Notes: generated by a model not told the origin, from the letters alone. Counted from the stretch's first letter, positions 45,001 to 54,173 are shown. The stretch is DNA of 64,000 bases from Pseudomonas fulva NBRC 16637 = DSM 17717 (GCF_000730565.1 NZ_BBIQ01000005.1:62001-126000), one strand, 5' to 3'. Numbers and translations: made by a program.

Positions 45001-46194
45001 ATGGCCAAAACTCCGAAAAAATCCAAGTCCAGGCTCTGGTTCCTGGTCCACAGCTGGCTCGCGCTGCCGATCTGGTTCTTTGTCCTGATCGTGTGTTTCA
45101 CCGGCATGCTCGCGGTGGTCAGCCAGGAAATCGTATGGCTGGCCGACCCTGCGGTGCGCGCCAACAAGCCCGATGCCGACGTGGACCGCCTGAGTTTCCA
45201 GCAAGTGCTCGATGCGCTGCACAAGGCCGAGCCCGAGATGATCGTGGACATGCTTCGCCAGCCCGACGGCTCGCACTTCGCGGTCATTGCCAACGTTACC
45301 CTGCCCGACGGCACCAGCCCCACGCTGTATGTAAACCCCTACACCGGGGCCATCCAGGGCAAGACGCCCGACTTCGACTTCGAAGCCTTCACCCGCGCCT
45401 TGCATGGGTGGTGGCTGGTGCCATTCACCAACGGTTACAGCTGGGGCTGGTACCTTGTTTCACTACTGGGCCTGCCCATGCTGGCGTCCCTGGTCACAGG
45501 GCTGGTGGTGTACAAGAAATTCTGGAGGGGGTTCTTCAAGCCGGTGCGCACCGGTCACGGCTCGCGGATTTTCTGGGGGGACGTGCATCGCCTGGCCGGC
45601 GTCTGGTCCATCTGGTTCATCGCTGTCATTTCCATTACCGGTACCTGGTTCCTGATCCAGGCCATTCTGGGCGATAACCACGTCACGATTTCCACACGCC
45701 CCATCGTGCCGGTGATTGCACGCGAGGACGTGCCGCAGACCACCGACGGCACCCCGGCACCACGCATCGACCTGGACGAAGCCGTGCGCATTGCCGGGCA
45801 AGCGGTACCGGGCCTTGAGGTCAGCTTCGTGATATTGCCCGCCACGGCGTACAGCCATATCAGCCTTTCGGGGCCGGGGTGGTACCCGTTGATGTTCCAG
45901 AATGCCTCGGTCAACCCCTACACCCGCCAGGTCGACAGCCAGTTCCGCATCAGCGACCGCACGCCCCTGGAGTTCGTCACCGAATCCATGCGTCCGCTGC
46001 ACACCGGCGACTTCGGCGGGCTGCCGATCAAACTGGTGTGGTTCTTCTTCGGCCTGGTATTGACCTTGATGGTGTTCAGCGGCCTGCTCATCTGGACCAA
46101 GCGCACCGCCCAGGCTACCGCCGCTGCCCTCAAGCGCAGCGAGCGCGCCCCGCGCGTCGCACAGCGCGAGCCTACCCTGGAGACCCAACCATGA
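45001..46194 (+). CDS. fpvG: PepSY membrane protein, ferripyoverdine reductase
   Basis: The 397-residue inner-membrane protein has the PepSY-associated layout: a TM helix near the N-terminus (WLALPIWFFVLIVCFTGMLA), a periplasmic PepSY region, a TM helix (SLLGLPMLASLVTGLVVYKKF), GDVHRLAGVWSIWFIAVISI, and a last helix LVWFFFGLVLTLMVFSGLLI. In P. aeruginosa FpvG reduces iron in ferripyoverdine in the periplasm. It starts an eight-gene operon (fpvGHJKCDEF order) and overlaps fpvH as ATGA. Confidence 0.93.
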   Translation: MAKTPKKSKSRLWFLVHSWLALPIWFFVLIVCFTGMLAVVSQEIVWLADPAVRANKPDADVDRLSFQQVLDALHKAEPEMIVDMLRQPDGSHFAVIANVTLPDGTSPTLYVNPYTGAIQGKTPDFDFEAFTRALHGWWLVPFTNGYSWGWYLVSLLGLPMLASLVTGLVVYKKFWRGFFKPVRTGHGSRIFWGDVHRLAGVWSIWFIAVISITGTWFLIQAILGDNHVTISTRPIVPVIAREDVPQTTDGTPAPRIDLDEAVRIAGQAVPGLEVSFVILPATAYSHISLSGPGWYPLMFQNASVNPYTRQVDSQFRISDRTPLEFVTESMRPLHTGDFGGLPIKLVWFFFGLVLTLMVFSGLLIWTKRTAQATAAALKRSERAPRVAQREPTLETQP

Positions 46195-46730
46195 GCCAGG
46201 CACACACCCTTGAGCAACGGCCATTGAAGCAGATCTGGTTGAAGTGGCGGTTTCACCTGAACATTCTGCTGGTCCTGATCCCGCTGGGCTTCATGCCCCA
46301 GTACTTTGCCGACGCCAAGCTGTTTCGCGGCGAAGCCGGGCTGGGCGCGAACGTGATACGTGATATCAAAGTAGGGCCCTACAGCCTGGACCTGGCTGAA
46401 ATGCGTGACGAAGTGCCCCAGGCCGATGGTCCGGCCGGCTACTTCAAGGTGTTCAATGCCTCGCTCTGCAAAGGCTGCGCCCAAGAGGTGAAAGCCACCT
46501 ACCTGCGCATCGGCAAGCCGCGCAGCCTGCGCGCCGCCGGCACCATTTTCTTCGGGGCCCCCTACCACATGGGTACCTCCCTTCCAATTGCGCCGCGTAC
46601 TCGGCCAGATGCCCAAGTGTGGATCACCCTTGAAGGCTGGGACGGCAGCATGCATCAAGCCTCGGTGCCCTTGGCCCAGGCATCGCCAGCCACCGTGGCC
46701 TGGCTCAAGAAACAAGGAGGCAACAAATGA
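46191..46730 (+). CDS. fpvH: FpvG-associated membrane protein
   Basis: The 179-residue protein has one N-terminal membrane helix (FHLNILLVLIPLGFMPQYFA) and a periplasmic domain with SLCKGCAQEVKATYLRIG, whose CKGC pair could be redox active or bind metal. Gene order and four-base overlaps with fpvG and fpvJ identify it as FpvH, which works with FpvG in iron release from pyoverdine. Confidence 0.9.
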   Translation: MSQAHTLEQRPLKQIWLKWRFHLNILLVLIPLGFMPQYFADAKLFRGEAGLGANVIRDIKVGPYSLDLAEMRDEVPQADGPAGYFKVFNASLCKGCAQEVKATYLRIGKPRSLRAAGTIFFGAPYHMGTSLPIAPRTRPDAQVWITLEGWDGSMHQASVPLAQASPATVAWLKKQGGNK

Positions 46731-47047
46731 AACACCTCATGCGTAGGCTCATGCTCCCATCACTGCTGTTGACCGCGACGGCTGCCATGGCACACAACCC
46801 CATGTGTGAATGTGAGGAAGTGCCAGGCAGTCAGATCAAATGCACTGGCGGCTTTTCTGACGGTAGCGGTGCACCTGGTGTAACCCTGGACGTGATCGGC
46901 TACGACGAACAGGTGCTGGTCGGCGGCAAGCTCGGGGATGACTCCACCCTCACCTTCAAGCGCCCGGATGGTGAATTCTACGTGTTGTTCGACGCAGGCC
47001 CTGGCCATGTGGTCGAAGTCGACTACGCCGACATTTCGCAACCATGA
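46727..47047 (+). CDS. fpvJ: Periplasmic protein of the ferripyoverdine reduction complex
   Basis: The 106-residue protein has a signal peptide (MKHLMRRLMLPSLLLTATAA, cleavage near AMA) and a small beta-sandwich mature part with NPMCECEEVPGSQIKC at its start. It overlaps fpvH and fpvK by four bases each. Position and size match FpvJ, a helper of the FpvGHK reductase group. Confidence 0.9.
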   Translation: MKHLMRRLMLPSLLLTATAAMAHNPMCECEEVPGSQIKCTGGFSDGSGAPGVTLDVIGYDEQVLVGGKLGDDSTLTFKRPDGEFYVLFDAGPGHVVEVDYADISQP

Positions 47048-47613
47048 GCCGGGTTCAGGTGATTCGCCCGGCCGGCGCCGGGCATGAAACGCTGTATGTG
47101 CTGATGGTCAGTGCATTGATCGTAGCCCTGGCAGCCAGCGTCGTGCTGGTGCGTGGGGAGCGTGTGGACGATCAGCCGATCGCCAGCCATCAAATTGACG
47201 CTCGGCGGGACCTGACGCCGGCTGAGCAAGGCCTCTACACCGACCTGCGGGTGGCCTTCGACGAAATCCAGTACCTTCGCGAGGAAGAGGGCGCCGTGCC
47301 CGACGTGCAAACACTGGCGGCCGAGGGTCTGCCGCCTTTCGTCGTTGATGCCGGTAGCCAGGGCCGTGGCGATCACCACTGGTCGTTGCTGGCCGACGGC
47401 GCCTACCTGGGCCGCAGCCAGGCGCCGGAAATCGCCGGCGACCTGCTGATGATCCTGCCCGCCGAAGCTGGCGCCGAGGCCGAGGTCTGGCTCCTTAGAG
47501 CCAGCCCCAGCTCATCGGTCGATGACCTTGCCCCGGCAAGCCTGATCGCCGCCGGCTGGCGCCAGGTCGTCAGCCACTACGACGCCGGTGTCACCCGCGA
47601 ACACCGTCACTGA
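47044..47613 (+). CDS. fpvK: FpvK-like protein of the ferripyoverdine reduction complex
   Basis: The 189-residue protein has an N-terminal membrane helix (TLYVLMVSALIVALAASVVL) and a periplasmic domain (PPFVVDAGSQGRGDHHWSLL). Order in the operon and overlap with fpvJ identify FpvK. It ends with REHRH, a His-rich tail. fpvC follows 17 bases later. Confidence 0.88.
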   Translation: MSRVQVIRPAGAGHETLYVLMVSALIVALAASVVLVRGERVDDQPIASHQIDARRDLTPAEQGLYTDLRVAFDEIQYLREEEGAVPDVQTLAAEGLPPFVVDAGSQGRGDHHWSLLADGAYLGRSQAPEIAGDLLMILPAEAGAEAEVWLLRASPSSSVDDLAPASLIAAGWRQVVSHYDAGVTREHRH

Positions 47614-47630
47614 CTCCAAAGGAATGTTCC

Positions 47631-48533
47631 ATGCTTCGCTCCGCCCTCGCCCTGCTCCTGGCCTGCGCCCTACCCGCCTTTGCCCTGGCCGACGCCGGCA
47701 AACCGCTGCGTATCGGCATCACCCTGCACCCTTACTACAGCTATGTGAGCAACATCGTTGGCGACAAAGCCGAGGTGGTGCCGTTGATTCCGGCTGGCTT
47801 CAACCCGCATGCCTACGAGCCTCGCGCCGAGGACATCAAGCGCATCGGCACGCTCGATGTGGTCGTGCTCAACGGCGTCGGTCATGACGACTTCGCCGAC
47901 CGCATGATCGCGGCCAGCGAAAAACCGAACATCGCCACCATCGAATCGAACCAGAACGTGCCTCTGCTCGCGGCAACCGGCATTGCCGCACGCGGCGCTG
48001 GTAAGGTCGTCAATCCGCATACATTCCTGTCCATCAGCACCACCATTGCGCAGGTCAATAACATTGCCCGGGAGCTGGGCAAGCTGGACCCGGAAAACGC
48101 GAAACTCTACACGCAAAATGCGCGGGCCTATGCCAAGCGTCTGCGTGCCCTGCGTGCAGAGGCCTTGGCCAAGGTGAGCCAAGCGCCTGGTGCCACCTTC
48201 CGGGTGGCCACGATCCATGCTGCCTACGATTATCTGGTGCGTGATTTTGGCCTGGAAGTCACCGCCGTGGTGGAGCCTGCCCATGGCATCGAGCCCAGTC
48301 CCGCTCAGCTGAAGAAAACCATCGACCAACTCAAAGCGCTGGATGTGCGCGTCATCTTCTCGGAAATGGACTTCCCCTCGGCCTATGTGGAAACGATCCA
48401 GCGTGAATCCGGCGTGCGCTTGTACCCGTTGACGCATATTTCCTACGGCGAATACACCAAGGACAAGTATGAGGTCGAAATGAAGCGCAACCTCGACACA
48501 GTGGTGCGCGCCATCGAGGAGAACCGCGCATGA
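47631..48533 (+). CDS. fpvC: Periplasmic metal/ferripyoverdine-binding protein (ZnuA-like)
   Basis: The 300-residue cluster A-I binding protein has a signal peptide (MLRSALALLLACALPAFALA) and the metal-site pattern of TroA/ZnuA proteins: ITLHPYYSYVSNIVGDKAEV, LIPAGFNPHAYEPRAEDI with the first His, NPHTFLSI with the next, and a late FSEMDFPSAYVETI. In P. aeruginosa FpvC binds iron or apo-pyoverdine with FpvF. It overlaps fpvD by four bases. Confidence 0.92.
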   Translation: MLRSALALLLACALPAFALADAGKPLRIGITLHPYYSYVSNIVGDKAEVVPLIPAGFNPHAYEPRAEDIKRIGTLDVVVLNGVGHDDFADRMIAASEKPNIATIESNQNVPLLAATGIAARGAGKVVNPHTFLSISTTIAQVNNIARELGKLDPENAKLYTQNARAYAKRLRALRAEALAKVSQAPGATFRVATIHAAYDYLVRDFGLEVTAVVEPAHGIEPSPAQLKKTIDQLKALDVRVIFSEMDFPSAYVETIQRESGVRLYPLTHISYGEYTKDKYEVEMKRNLDTVVRAIEENRA

Positions 48534-49276
48534 CCGCCGCCACTCAGGTGCTGCCGGTTTGTGGACCTCGCATCGAGTTCGAGGCGGTCAACCTCGAACT
48601 GGGCCGTACGCGCATTCTCGAACAGGTCAGTTTCAGCGTCGCGGCCGGCTCGGTGCATGCCATCGTCGGACCCAATGGGGGCGGCAAGAGCTCGCTGATC
48701 AAGACACTGCTGGGGCAGATGCCTCATCAGGGCCGATTGGCTATGCACTGGCCCAGCGAGCGGGAGGTGATCGGCTACGTGCCTCAGGCGCTGGAGTTCG
48801 ACCGCGGCTTGCCCATGACCGTGGACGACTTCATGGCTGCCATGTGCCAGCGCCAGCCCGCCTTCCTAGGGTTGTCCAAGCGTGTCCAGCCGGCCATCGA
48901 GGCGGCCCTGACCCACGTCGGCATGCTCGACAAGCGCAAGCGGCGCATGGGGGCACTGTCGGGCGGTGAGCGTCAGCGGGTGCTACTGGCGCAAGGGCTG
49001 ATTCCCGAACCGCAACTACTAGTACTGGACGAACCCATGTCGGCACTGGACGAAGCGGGTATTCGTGTGTTCGAGCACTTGCTGGCCAGCTGGCGTCGCT
49101 CCGGCACCACTGTCTTGTGGATCGAGCATGACCTTGAAGCCGTGCTGCGGCTGGCTGACCGGGTAACCGGCCTGAGCCGCCGCGTGCTGTTCGATGCACC
49201 GCCTGCCCAGGCTCTCACCCCTGAGCGTCTGCTCGGGCTGTTCTCCGTCCATCCGCGCAGCGAGAGCCTTGCCTGA
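48530..49276 (+). CDS. fpvD: ABC transporter ATPase for iron release from pyoverdine
   Basis: The 248-residue ATPase has Walker A VGPNGGGKSSLIK, signature LSGGERQRVLLAQ, Walker B LLVLDEPMSALDEAG and the His of IEHDLEAVLRLAD. It is of the MntB/ZnuC type and pairs with the permease FpvE. Its TGA overlaps the fpvE ATG by one base (TGATG). Confidence 0.93.
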   Translation: MTAATQVLPVCGPRIEFEAVNLELGRTRILEQVSFSVAAGSVHAIVGPNGGGKSSLIKTLLGQMPHQGRLAMHWPSEREVIGYVPQALEFDRGLPMTVDDFMAAMCQRQPAFLGLSKRVQPAIEAALTHVGMLDKRKRRMGALSGGERQRVLLAQGLIPEPQLLVLDEPMSALDEAGIRVFEHLLASWRRSGTTVLWIEHDLEAVLRLADRVTGLSRRVLFDAPPAQALTPERLLGLFSVHPRSESLA

Positions 49277-50175
49277 TGAGTTTCGAATCCTTCCGTGAAC
49301 TGGTGCAGCAGTGGGCCGTTCAAGGCTACTTGCCCGAAGCGCTGGCCTACGGCTTCGTCGTCAATGCGCTGCTGGCAGGGTTGATGATCGGGCCGGTGCT
49401 CGGTGGCCTTGGCACATTGGTGGTGGTCAAGCGCTTTGCCTTCTTCTCCGAAGCGGTCGGCCACGCGGCGCTGACTGGCGTGGCCATCGGCATCCTGTTG
49501 GGCGAACCCTATACTGGACCCTACGGCAGTCTGTTCGGCTATTGCCTGCTGTTCGGCATCCTGCTGAATTTCCTGCGCAATCGCACCGGCTTGTCGCCCG
49601 ACACGCTGATTGGCGTGTTCCTGTCGGTGTCATTGGCGCTAGGCGCCAGCCTGCTGCTGATGCTGGCCGGCAGGATCAACGTGCACATTCTGGAAAACGT
49701 GCTGTTCGGTTCGGTGTTGACCGTGAGCGGTCAGGACCTGGTCGTGTTGGGAATCGTCGCCGTGCTGGTGCTGGCCTTGGCGCTGCCGCTGTACAACCGC
49801 ATCATGCTGGCCAGCTTCAATCCGCAACTGGCTGCTGTACGCGGGGTGGCGGTCAAAACCCTGGACTACCTGTTCGTGGTGCTGGTGACCTTGGTCACGG
49901 TGGCCGCGGTCAAAGTAATCGGTGCGATTCTGGTGGGCGCGTTACTGGTCATCCCCGCGGCTGCCGCGCGCCTGGTCAGCCAGTCATTGAAAGGCTTTTT
50001 CTTCATCTCGGTGTTCATCGCTACCCTGAGCACCCTGTTCGGCATTCTGCTGCCCATTGTCTTCGACCTGCCTGTACCGTCCGGCGCCGCGATCATTCTG
50101 GTCGCTGGCCTCTGCTTCGCCCTGGCCGCCCTGGCCCGCGCGCTCGTCCCACGTCTGCAAGGAAACCCGGCATGA
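49276..50175 (+). CDS. fpvE: ABC-3 family permease
   Basis: The 299-residue polytopic protein (about 8 helices) has the ZnuB-like elements ALAYGFVVNALLAGLMIGPV, VVKRFAFFSEAVGHAALTGV and VGALLVIPAAAARLVSQSL. It is the membrane partner of FpvD. It overlaps fpvD by one base and fpvF by four. Confidence 0.93.
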   Translation: MSFESFRELVQQWAVQGYLPEALAYGFVVNALLAGLMIGPVLGGLGTLVVVKRFAFFSEAVGHAALTGVAIGILLGEPYTGPYGSLFGYCLLFGILLNFLRNRTGLSPDTLIGVFLSVSLALGASLLLMLAGRINVHILENVLFGSVLTVSGQDLVVLGIVAVLVLALALPLYNRIMLASFNPQLAAVRGVAVKTLDYLFVVLVTLVTVAAVKVIGAILVGALLVIPAAAARLVSQSLKGFFFISVFIATLSTLFGILLPIVFDLPVPSGAAIILVAGLCFALAALARALVPRLQGNPA

Positions 50176-51035
50176 ACCTCAAACGCCTGTGTCTGGCCGT
50201 CGCCCTTACCAGCCTGCCGTCCCTGGCCTCGGCCACCCAGGTGCTGACCACCCTGCCGGTGACCCACAGCCTGGCCAACACCTTGCTCGAAGGCACTTCG
50301 GTTGAGCTCAAACGCGCTGCGCCGGCGAATTTGCCCGCCAGCCGCCAGCCGTCATATTTCAGTGGTCGTGGCGAAGCCAGCCTGCACAAGGCGGCCCAGC
50401 AGGCTGACGCTGTGATCGGCGTGCGTTCGATCTGGCGAGACGATCCGCTTTATCCGGTGGCGCGGCGCAGCAATATCCGCATCGTGGAAATCGACGCCGC
50501 TCGCCCCGTCGATGGTGCATTGCCAGGCATCGCCGTGACGGGGGCTGATGCCTACGCCGGCTACCCATGGCTCAGCCCCACCAACCTGGGCCGCATGGCC
50601 GATGTCGTGGCCAATGATCTGGAGCGGCTGTCACCTGCGGACAAGGCACGCATAAAAACCAACCTTGCCGGCTTCAAGCAGCAAGTGTTGGCGCTGGCCG
50701 CCGATAGCCAGACGCGTCTGGCCAAGGTGGAAAACCTGACCACCGTCAGCCTTTCGGAGCGGCTGGGTTACTTGGCCAGCGGATTGAACCTGGACCTGGT
50801 GGACCAGCCGCTGCCCACCGAGTGGGATGCCGCTGCGCTCAAAGCCTTGGCCGACAACCTCAAAAACCAGGACGTGGCCCTGGTCCTGGATCATCGGCAA
50901 CCAGAGGCCGCCGTGGCGCAGGTCATCAAAGACAGCGGCGCGAAGCTGGTTGTCGTGCAGAGCGATACCGACGACACGCTGGCAGGCTTGAAGAGCAGCG
51001 TTGATCTGATCGTCGAGGCATTAGGCCAAGGCTGA
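50172..51035 (+). CDS. fpvF: Second periplasmic binding protein of the Fpv ABC system
   Basis: The 287-residue cluster A-I binding protein has a signal peptide (MNLKRLCLAVALTSLPSLAS) and VLTTLPVTHSLANTLLEGTS, then a helix-rich C-terminal lobe ending VDLIVEALGQG. It has fewer metal-type His residues than FpvC, matching the reported role of FpvF in binding pyoverdine. It is the last gene of the operon. Confidence 0.92.
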   Translation: MNLKRLCLAVALTSLPSLASATQVLTTLPVTHSLANTLLEGTSVELKRAAPANLPASRQPSYFSGRGEASLHKAAQQADAVIGVRSIWRDDPLYPVARRSNIRIVEIDAARPVDGALPGIAVTGADAYAGYPWLSPTNLGRMADVVANDLERLSPADKARIKTNLAGFKQQVLALAADSQTRLAKVENLTTVSLSERLGYLASGLNLDLVDQPLPTEWDAAALKALADNLKNQDVALVLDHRQPEAAVAQVIKDSGAKLVVVQSDTDDTLAGLKSSVDLIVEALGQG

Positions 51036-51098
51036 AGGGGTAGCGCAGTACCTGTGTGGAGCATAAGGGCCGAATAAGAAGAGCAGACCCGCACTTAC

Positions 51099-52169
51099 TC
51101 AACGACTCATACACTGCTCATAGCGCCCATCCACCCGCTCGGCAAACCAGGCAGTGGTCAGCTTGCGGGTGATCTTCGGGCTCTTGAGCTCGATGCCCGG
51201 CAGCACGGCCCGCGGCAATGCACGGCCGGCCCTGGCATCGGCCAGGGCAAACACCTCCCGGTACAGCCGAGTCTCTTCGAAATCCAGTTCGGTGCCCTGC
51301 TCCAGCTGACTGCGAATCTGCGGGTTGCGCAGGCCCAACTGCCGACCCAGCTGACGTGCTGCCCTTTCTGTGGTGCCGGGCATGATCGACCCAGGCGCAA
51401 TCAGGTCACCGTCCAGCGCCAGATCTATCCCGGTGACCTGGCTGAGCGCCGCCTGAAACGCCGCATTACGGCTGGCGTACCAGCCAGCGTTGAAGTCAGC
51501 GAACCGATAGAGCTGACGCTCGTAGTTGGCGGGATAGCCCAATAGATGCGCAATCCCGAAATACAGGCCACCGCGGCGCGTGAACACTTCCTGGCGCACG
51601 CTACCCTCGCGTGCGTAGGGATAGGCTTGCGCGTGTTTCTCGGCAAAGTCGATGCTCACCTGCATCGGGCCGCCGGTATGTACCGGGTTGAGCCCCCCCA
51701 GCAAGGTACGGCCCAATGGCACCCGCGCGATCACCTCATCATACAGTTCGCTCAATTGCTTCTCGGTGCGCACTGCCTGCAAGCGCTGTGCGTAGGTCTT
51801 GCCATTGCCAGACGGGGTTTGCAGCGCGCCGTCGACCAGCATTCTAGGCACATGCACACGGGCAGCCCGCCGATTGATTTCCTCGCGCGCGATACGGCCC
51901 AGCTGGGGCACCTGGGGGTCGGCGTTGAAGGTGGACTCCTGCTCGGTCACAGCCAGTACCGCGCACAGGTTTCGCTTTGAAGGCTCGATACCTTGGGCCT
52001 GGAACGCCTTCTGGATATCAGCGGCCCAGCCGGCCCGGTCGCCAGCCTTGGCGGGCAACAACCGCATCAGCTCGGCGTGCACCTGCGCAGGGTCGGCTTG
52101 GGGTACGGACGCTCGGCGCCCCGTACACCCTTGCAATACGGCCAGGGCCAGAACGGCTGCGGCCAGCAT
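51099..52169 (-). CDS. DUF1615 lipoprotein
   Basis: The 356-residue lipoprotein has lipobox LQGC near residue 14 and the DUF1615 pattern (WAADIQKAFQAQGIEPSKRN; CAVLAVTEQESTFNADPQVP; LNPVHTGGPMQVSIDFAEKH). QESTFNADPQV looks like the catalytic-Glu region of lysozyme-like folds, so murein binding is possible. The signal peptide lacks basic residues from the ATG at 52169; a CTG four codons upstream, with AGGAG 7 bases before it, would add an Arg and may be the true start. Confidence 0.82.
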   Translation of the reverse strand: MLAAAVLALAVLQGCTGRRASVPQADPAQVHAELMRLLPAKAGDRAGWAADIQKAFQAQGIEPSKRNLCAVLAVTEQESTFNADPQVPQLGRIAREEINRRAARVHVPRMLVDGALQTPSGNGKTYAQRLQAVRTEKQLSELYDEVIARVPLGRTLLGGLNPVHTGGPMQVSIDFAEKHAQAYPYAREGSVRQEVFTRRGGLYFGIAHLLGYPANYERQLYRFADFNAGWYASRNAAFQAALSQVTGIDLALDGDLIAPGSIMPGTTERAARQLGRQLGLRNPQIRSQLEQGTELDFEETRLYREVFALADARAGRALPRAVLPGIELKSPKITRKLTTAWFAERVDGRYEQCMSR

Positions 52170-52281
52170 GCGCCCGTTCAGAGGTGGGCTCCTGCCAACG
52201 GGCGCGCAGAGAGATCGATCAGCATGGTCTGTCCTGGAGGTTCAAAGCCCCTAGCCTCGCCGACCCTGGGCGAGACGTCAA

Positions 52282-53001
52282 TCAACCCGTCAGGCGCAGC
52301 GGTTCCAGGGCGCTGGTCAATGCCGCCAGCACGCCTGGCTCGTGGTCATGGATGAAGAAGTGACCGCCAGGGAACACCTGCAGCGAAAACGAGCCCTGGG
52401 TTTCGTGCTGCCAGGCCCGTAGCTGCTCGTCGCTGGCCCGATCATCTTCGCCACCCAGTACGTGCAACGGGCAGCGAAGCGCGGGCCGCTGGCGATACGC
52501 GTAGGTCCCGCACAGCAGAAAGTCAGCGCGCAGGATCGGCAGTGTCAGGCTCATCAGTTCATCATTGGCAAGCACCTGCTCTGGCGTGCCTTGCAGCTCA
52601 CGCAATTCATCGATCAGCTCGGTGTCGGACTTCGGCTCGCGCCAGTGCCTGCCGTCATAGTCTTCCCGGCGGGTAGGCGCAGCAGTGCCGCAGGCGAACA
52701 GCGCCAGCGGTGGCTGGCAACCAAGCGCCTGCAGTTCATGGGCCAGTTCGAAGGCCAGCAGCGCGCCCAGGCTGTGGCCGAGCAAGGCATAAGGCGTACT
52801 GGTCGTCAGGCGCTGCTCCTGGGCCAGCTGTCGGGCCAGCGCCTGCATGTCGGTGTGCAACGCCTCGGCCATGCGTGCGCCGCGGCCTGGCAATTCCACT
52901 GGCCTAACCTGCAACCACGCCGGTAGCGCGCGGCGCCACCGGCTGTACACCATCGCACTGGCCCCCGAATACGGCAGGCACAGGAGATTGATCACCGTCA
53001 C
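52282..53001 (-). CDS. Type II thioesterase of the pyoverdine locus (PA2411-like)
   Basis: The 239-residue alpha/beta hydrolase clears misloaded peptide synthetases. It has [16 protein letters not shown] with the nucleophile Ser, [10 protein letters not shown] with the Asp and [15 protein letters not shown] with the His. Start is a GTG overlapping the stop of the MbtH gene (GTGA), so the two are coupled and share the upstream PvdS-like box. Confidence 0.9.
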   Translation of the reverse strand: MTVINLLCLPYSGASAMVYSRWRRALPAWLQVRPVELPGRGARMAEALHTDMQALARQLAQEQRLTTSTPYALLGHSLGALLAFELAHELQALGCQPPLALFACGTAAPTRREDYDGRHWREPKSDTELIDELRELQGTPEQVLANDELMSLTLPILRADFLLCGTYAYRQRPALRCPLHVLGGEDDRASDEQLRAWQHETQGSFSLQVFPGGHFFIHDHEPGVLAALTSALEPLRLTG

Positions 53002-53219
53002 TGTGCGCCAGCTTCAGCCATTTTCTGACGCAGGCTGAGCGGACGCATGTCGGTCCACACCTCATCGATGTAGGCCAGGCAGTCCTTTTTCAGCCCTGCT
53101 TTGCCCACCGCCCGCCAGCCCTCGGGGATCGCCTTGTATTCCGGCCAGATCGAATACTGTTCTTCGTGGTTGACCACGACCTGGAACTGGATGTCTTCAC
53201 GGTCGAAAACTGAAGTCAT
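52998..53219 (-). CDS. MbtH-like protein
   Basis: The 72-residue protein has the MbtH signature: [19 protein letters not shown], then [19 protein letters not shown] with the invariant Trp and Pro residues. MbtH proteins bind and activate adenylation domains of peptide synthetases, here those of pyoverdine. AAGGAGGCAGGCAAC before the ATG at 53219 fixes the start. Confidence 0.93.
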   Translation of the reverse strand: MTSVFDREDIQFQVVVNHEEQYSIWPEYKAIPEGWRAVGKAGLKKDCLAYIDEVWTDMRPLSLRQKMAEAGAQ

Positions 53220-53281
53220 GTTGCCTGCCTCCTTGAGTGGGATTGCCACTGCGCGCGCGGCGCAGGGGAACTTTCAAGTAG

Positions 53282-53305
53282 ACGTGCAGGGTGTGGAAAA
53301 AATTA
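53282..53305 (-). promoter_or_regulatory. PvdS-like iron-starvation box of the MbtH-thioesterase pair
   Basis: Read on the minus strand: TAATT, exactly 16 bases, CGT. It differs from TAAAT-N16-CGT at one base. It is 63 bases before the MbtH start. Confidence 0.7.
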
Positions 53306-53353
53306 GGCGACCAGGCAATGCCGAGCCGGCCTGGGGATGTGGGGCCGGTTCGG

Positions 53354-53755
53354 TCAGGTGTCGCGCAACAGGTCGTGGGTGTCGAGCAGGCGGAAGGCAA
53401 CCTGCGGATTTCGTTCGAGCCCCTTGCGTATGGCCGCCGGTATGGCCTGGCGCGTCTTGCGGCACAACCCAGGCTGATCGTCCAGCTCGATGACGATCCC
53501 GCGCATGGTGCGCACTTCATGATGGCCCGGTGCGATATGCAGCCGGATGCCCAGGTTGTCATATAGCCGACGTTGCAGACGATAGAGATCCTCGATGTCC
53601 TGAAGGTTCTCCAGGCGTTCGAGCAGGCGCTTTTCTTCCTGCCGGGTCAGCAGCAGGATGCGCCGAGCAGGCTCGCACTCGGTGGCCAGCTGATCGCGAC
53701 CGCAGATGCACGCACCGGGCGGGCAAGGTTGGCGCAATGGTACAGAGTTGGTCAT
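53354..53755 (-). CDS. Hypothetical protein with N-terminal cysteines
   Basis: The 133-residue product has a Cys cluster (PCPPGACICGRDQLATEC, about 9-27) that could bind metal or a cluster, a helical coiled-coil part (RQEEKRLLERLENLQDIEDL) and a basic C-terminal part (IELDDQPGLCRKTRQAIPAA). No family is recognised. It lies 49 bases before the PvdS-like box of the MbtH gene but reads through on the same strand, so it is probably a separate unit upstream. Confidence 0.7.
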   Translation of the reverse strand: MTNSVPLRQPCPPGACICGRDQLATECEPARRILLLTRQEEKRLLERLENLQDIEDLYRLQRRLYDNLGIRLHIAPGHHEVRTMRGIVIELDDQPGLCRKTRQAIPAAIRKGLERNPQVAFRLLDTHDLLRDT

Positions 53756-53803
53756 TGCCCAAGCATAGCCAGGATTGCGGCACCCGTGCTACGCCCGGTG
53801 GTG

Positions 53804-54097
53804 TCATGGCGCGACGCCCTCGACGATGATCACCTCGGCGCACGCCGCACCTTGGCGCAGGCCGCAGGCTTGCTGGTAAAGGTCGGATCGATAGCAGGCC
53901 ACGGCCTGGTCATAGGAGTCGAACTCGATCACCACGCTGCGTTGGGGCGTAGGCCGCCCTTCCAAGGCCTCACTGCGCCCTCCCCTGGCCAGAAAGCGCC
54001 CACCGTAGGCCTGGAAGGCTGCCGGGGCACGCTGAGTGTACTGCTGGTATTGAACCGGGTCGGTCACATCCACATGGGCAATCCAATAGGCCTTCAT
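53804..54097 (-). CDS. DUF1330 family protein
   Basis: The 97-residue dimeric alpha/beta-barrel type protein begins MKAYWIAHVDVTDPVQYQQY and has FQAYGGRFLARGGRSEALEG and RSVVIEFDSYDQAVACYRS, all typical of DUF1330. Its activity is unknown. AGGAGACAAGCGG before the ATG at 54097 fixes the start. It is divergent from the ribB-like gene; an operator-like palindrome lies between. Confidence 0.88.
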   Translation of the reverse strand: MKAYWIAHVDVTDPVQYQQYTQRAPAAFQAYGGRFLARGGRSEALEGRPTPQRSVVIEFDSYDQAVACYRSDLYQQACGLRQGAACAEVIIVEGVAP

Positions 54098-54127
54098 CCG
54101 CTTGTCTCCTGCGTGGGGGCTTTTGTG

Positions 54128-54143
54128 TATGATGGTATACCAT
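54128..54143 (+). promoter_or_regulatory. Promoter -10 and palindromic operator of the ribB-like gene
   Basis: TATGAT (54128-54133) looks like a -10 element, and the 12-bp perfect palindrome ATGGTATACCAT (54132-54143) overlaps it and the likely start site. A protein bound there would block transcription. Palindromes of this form are typical for FadR-type GntR regulators. The same site with two changes precedes the ABC importer gene. Confidence 0.6.
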
Positions 54144-54173
54144 AAACAATAACTCTCAGCACGAGCACTCGAC

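Noticed and set aside
54144..54173. FMN riboswitch before the ribB-like gene
   Set aside because: Only about 30 nt separate the likely transcription start from the ATG, too short for the aptamer, and no RFN-box sequence is present.
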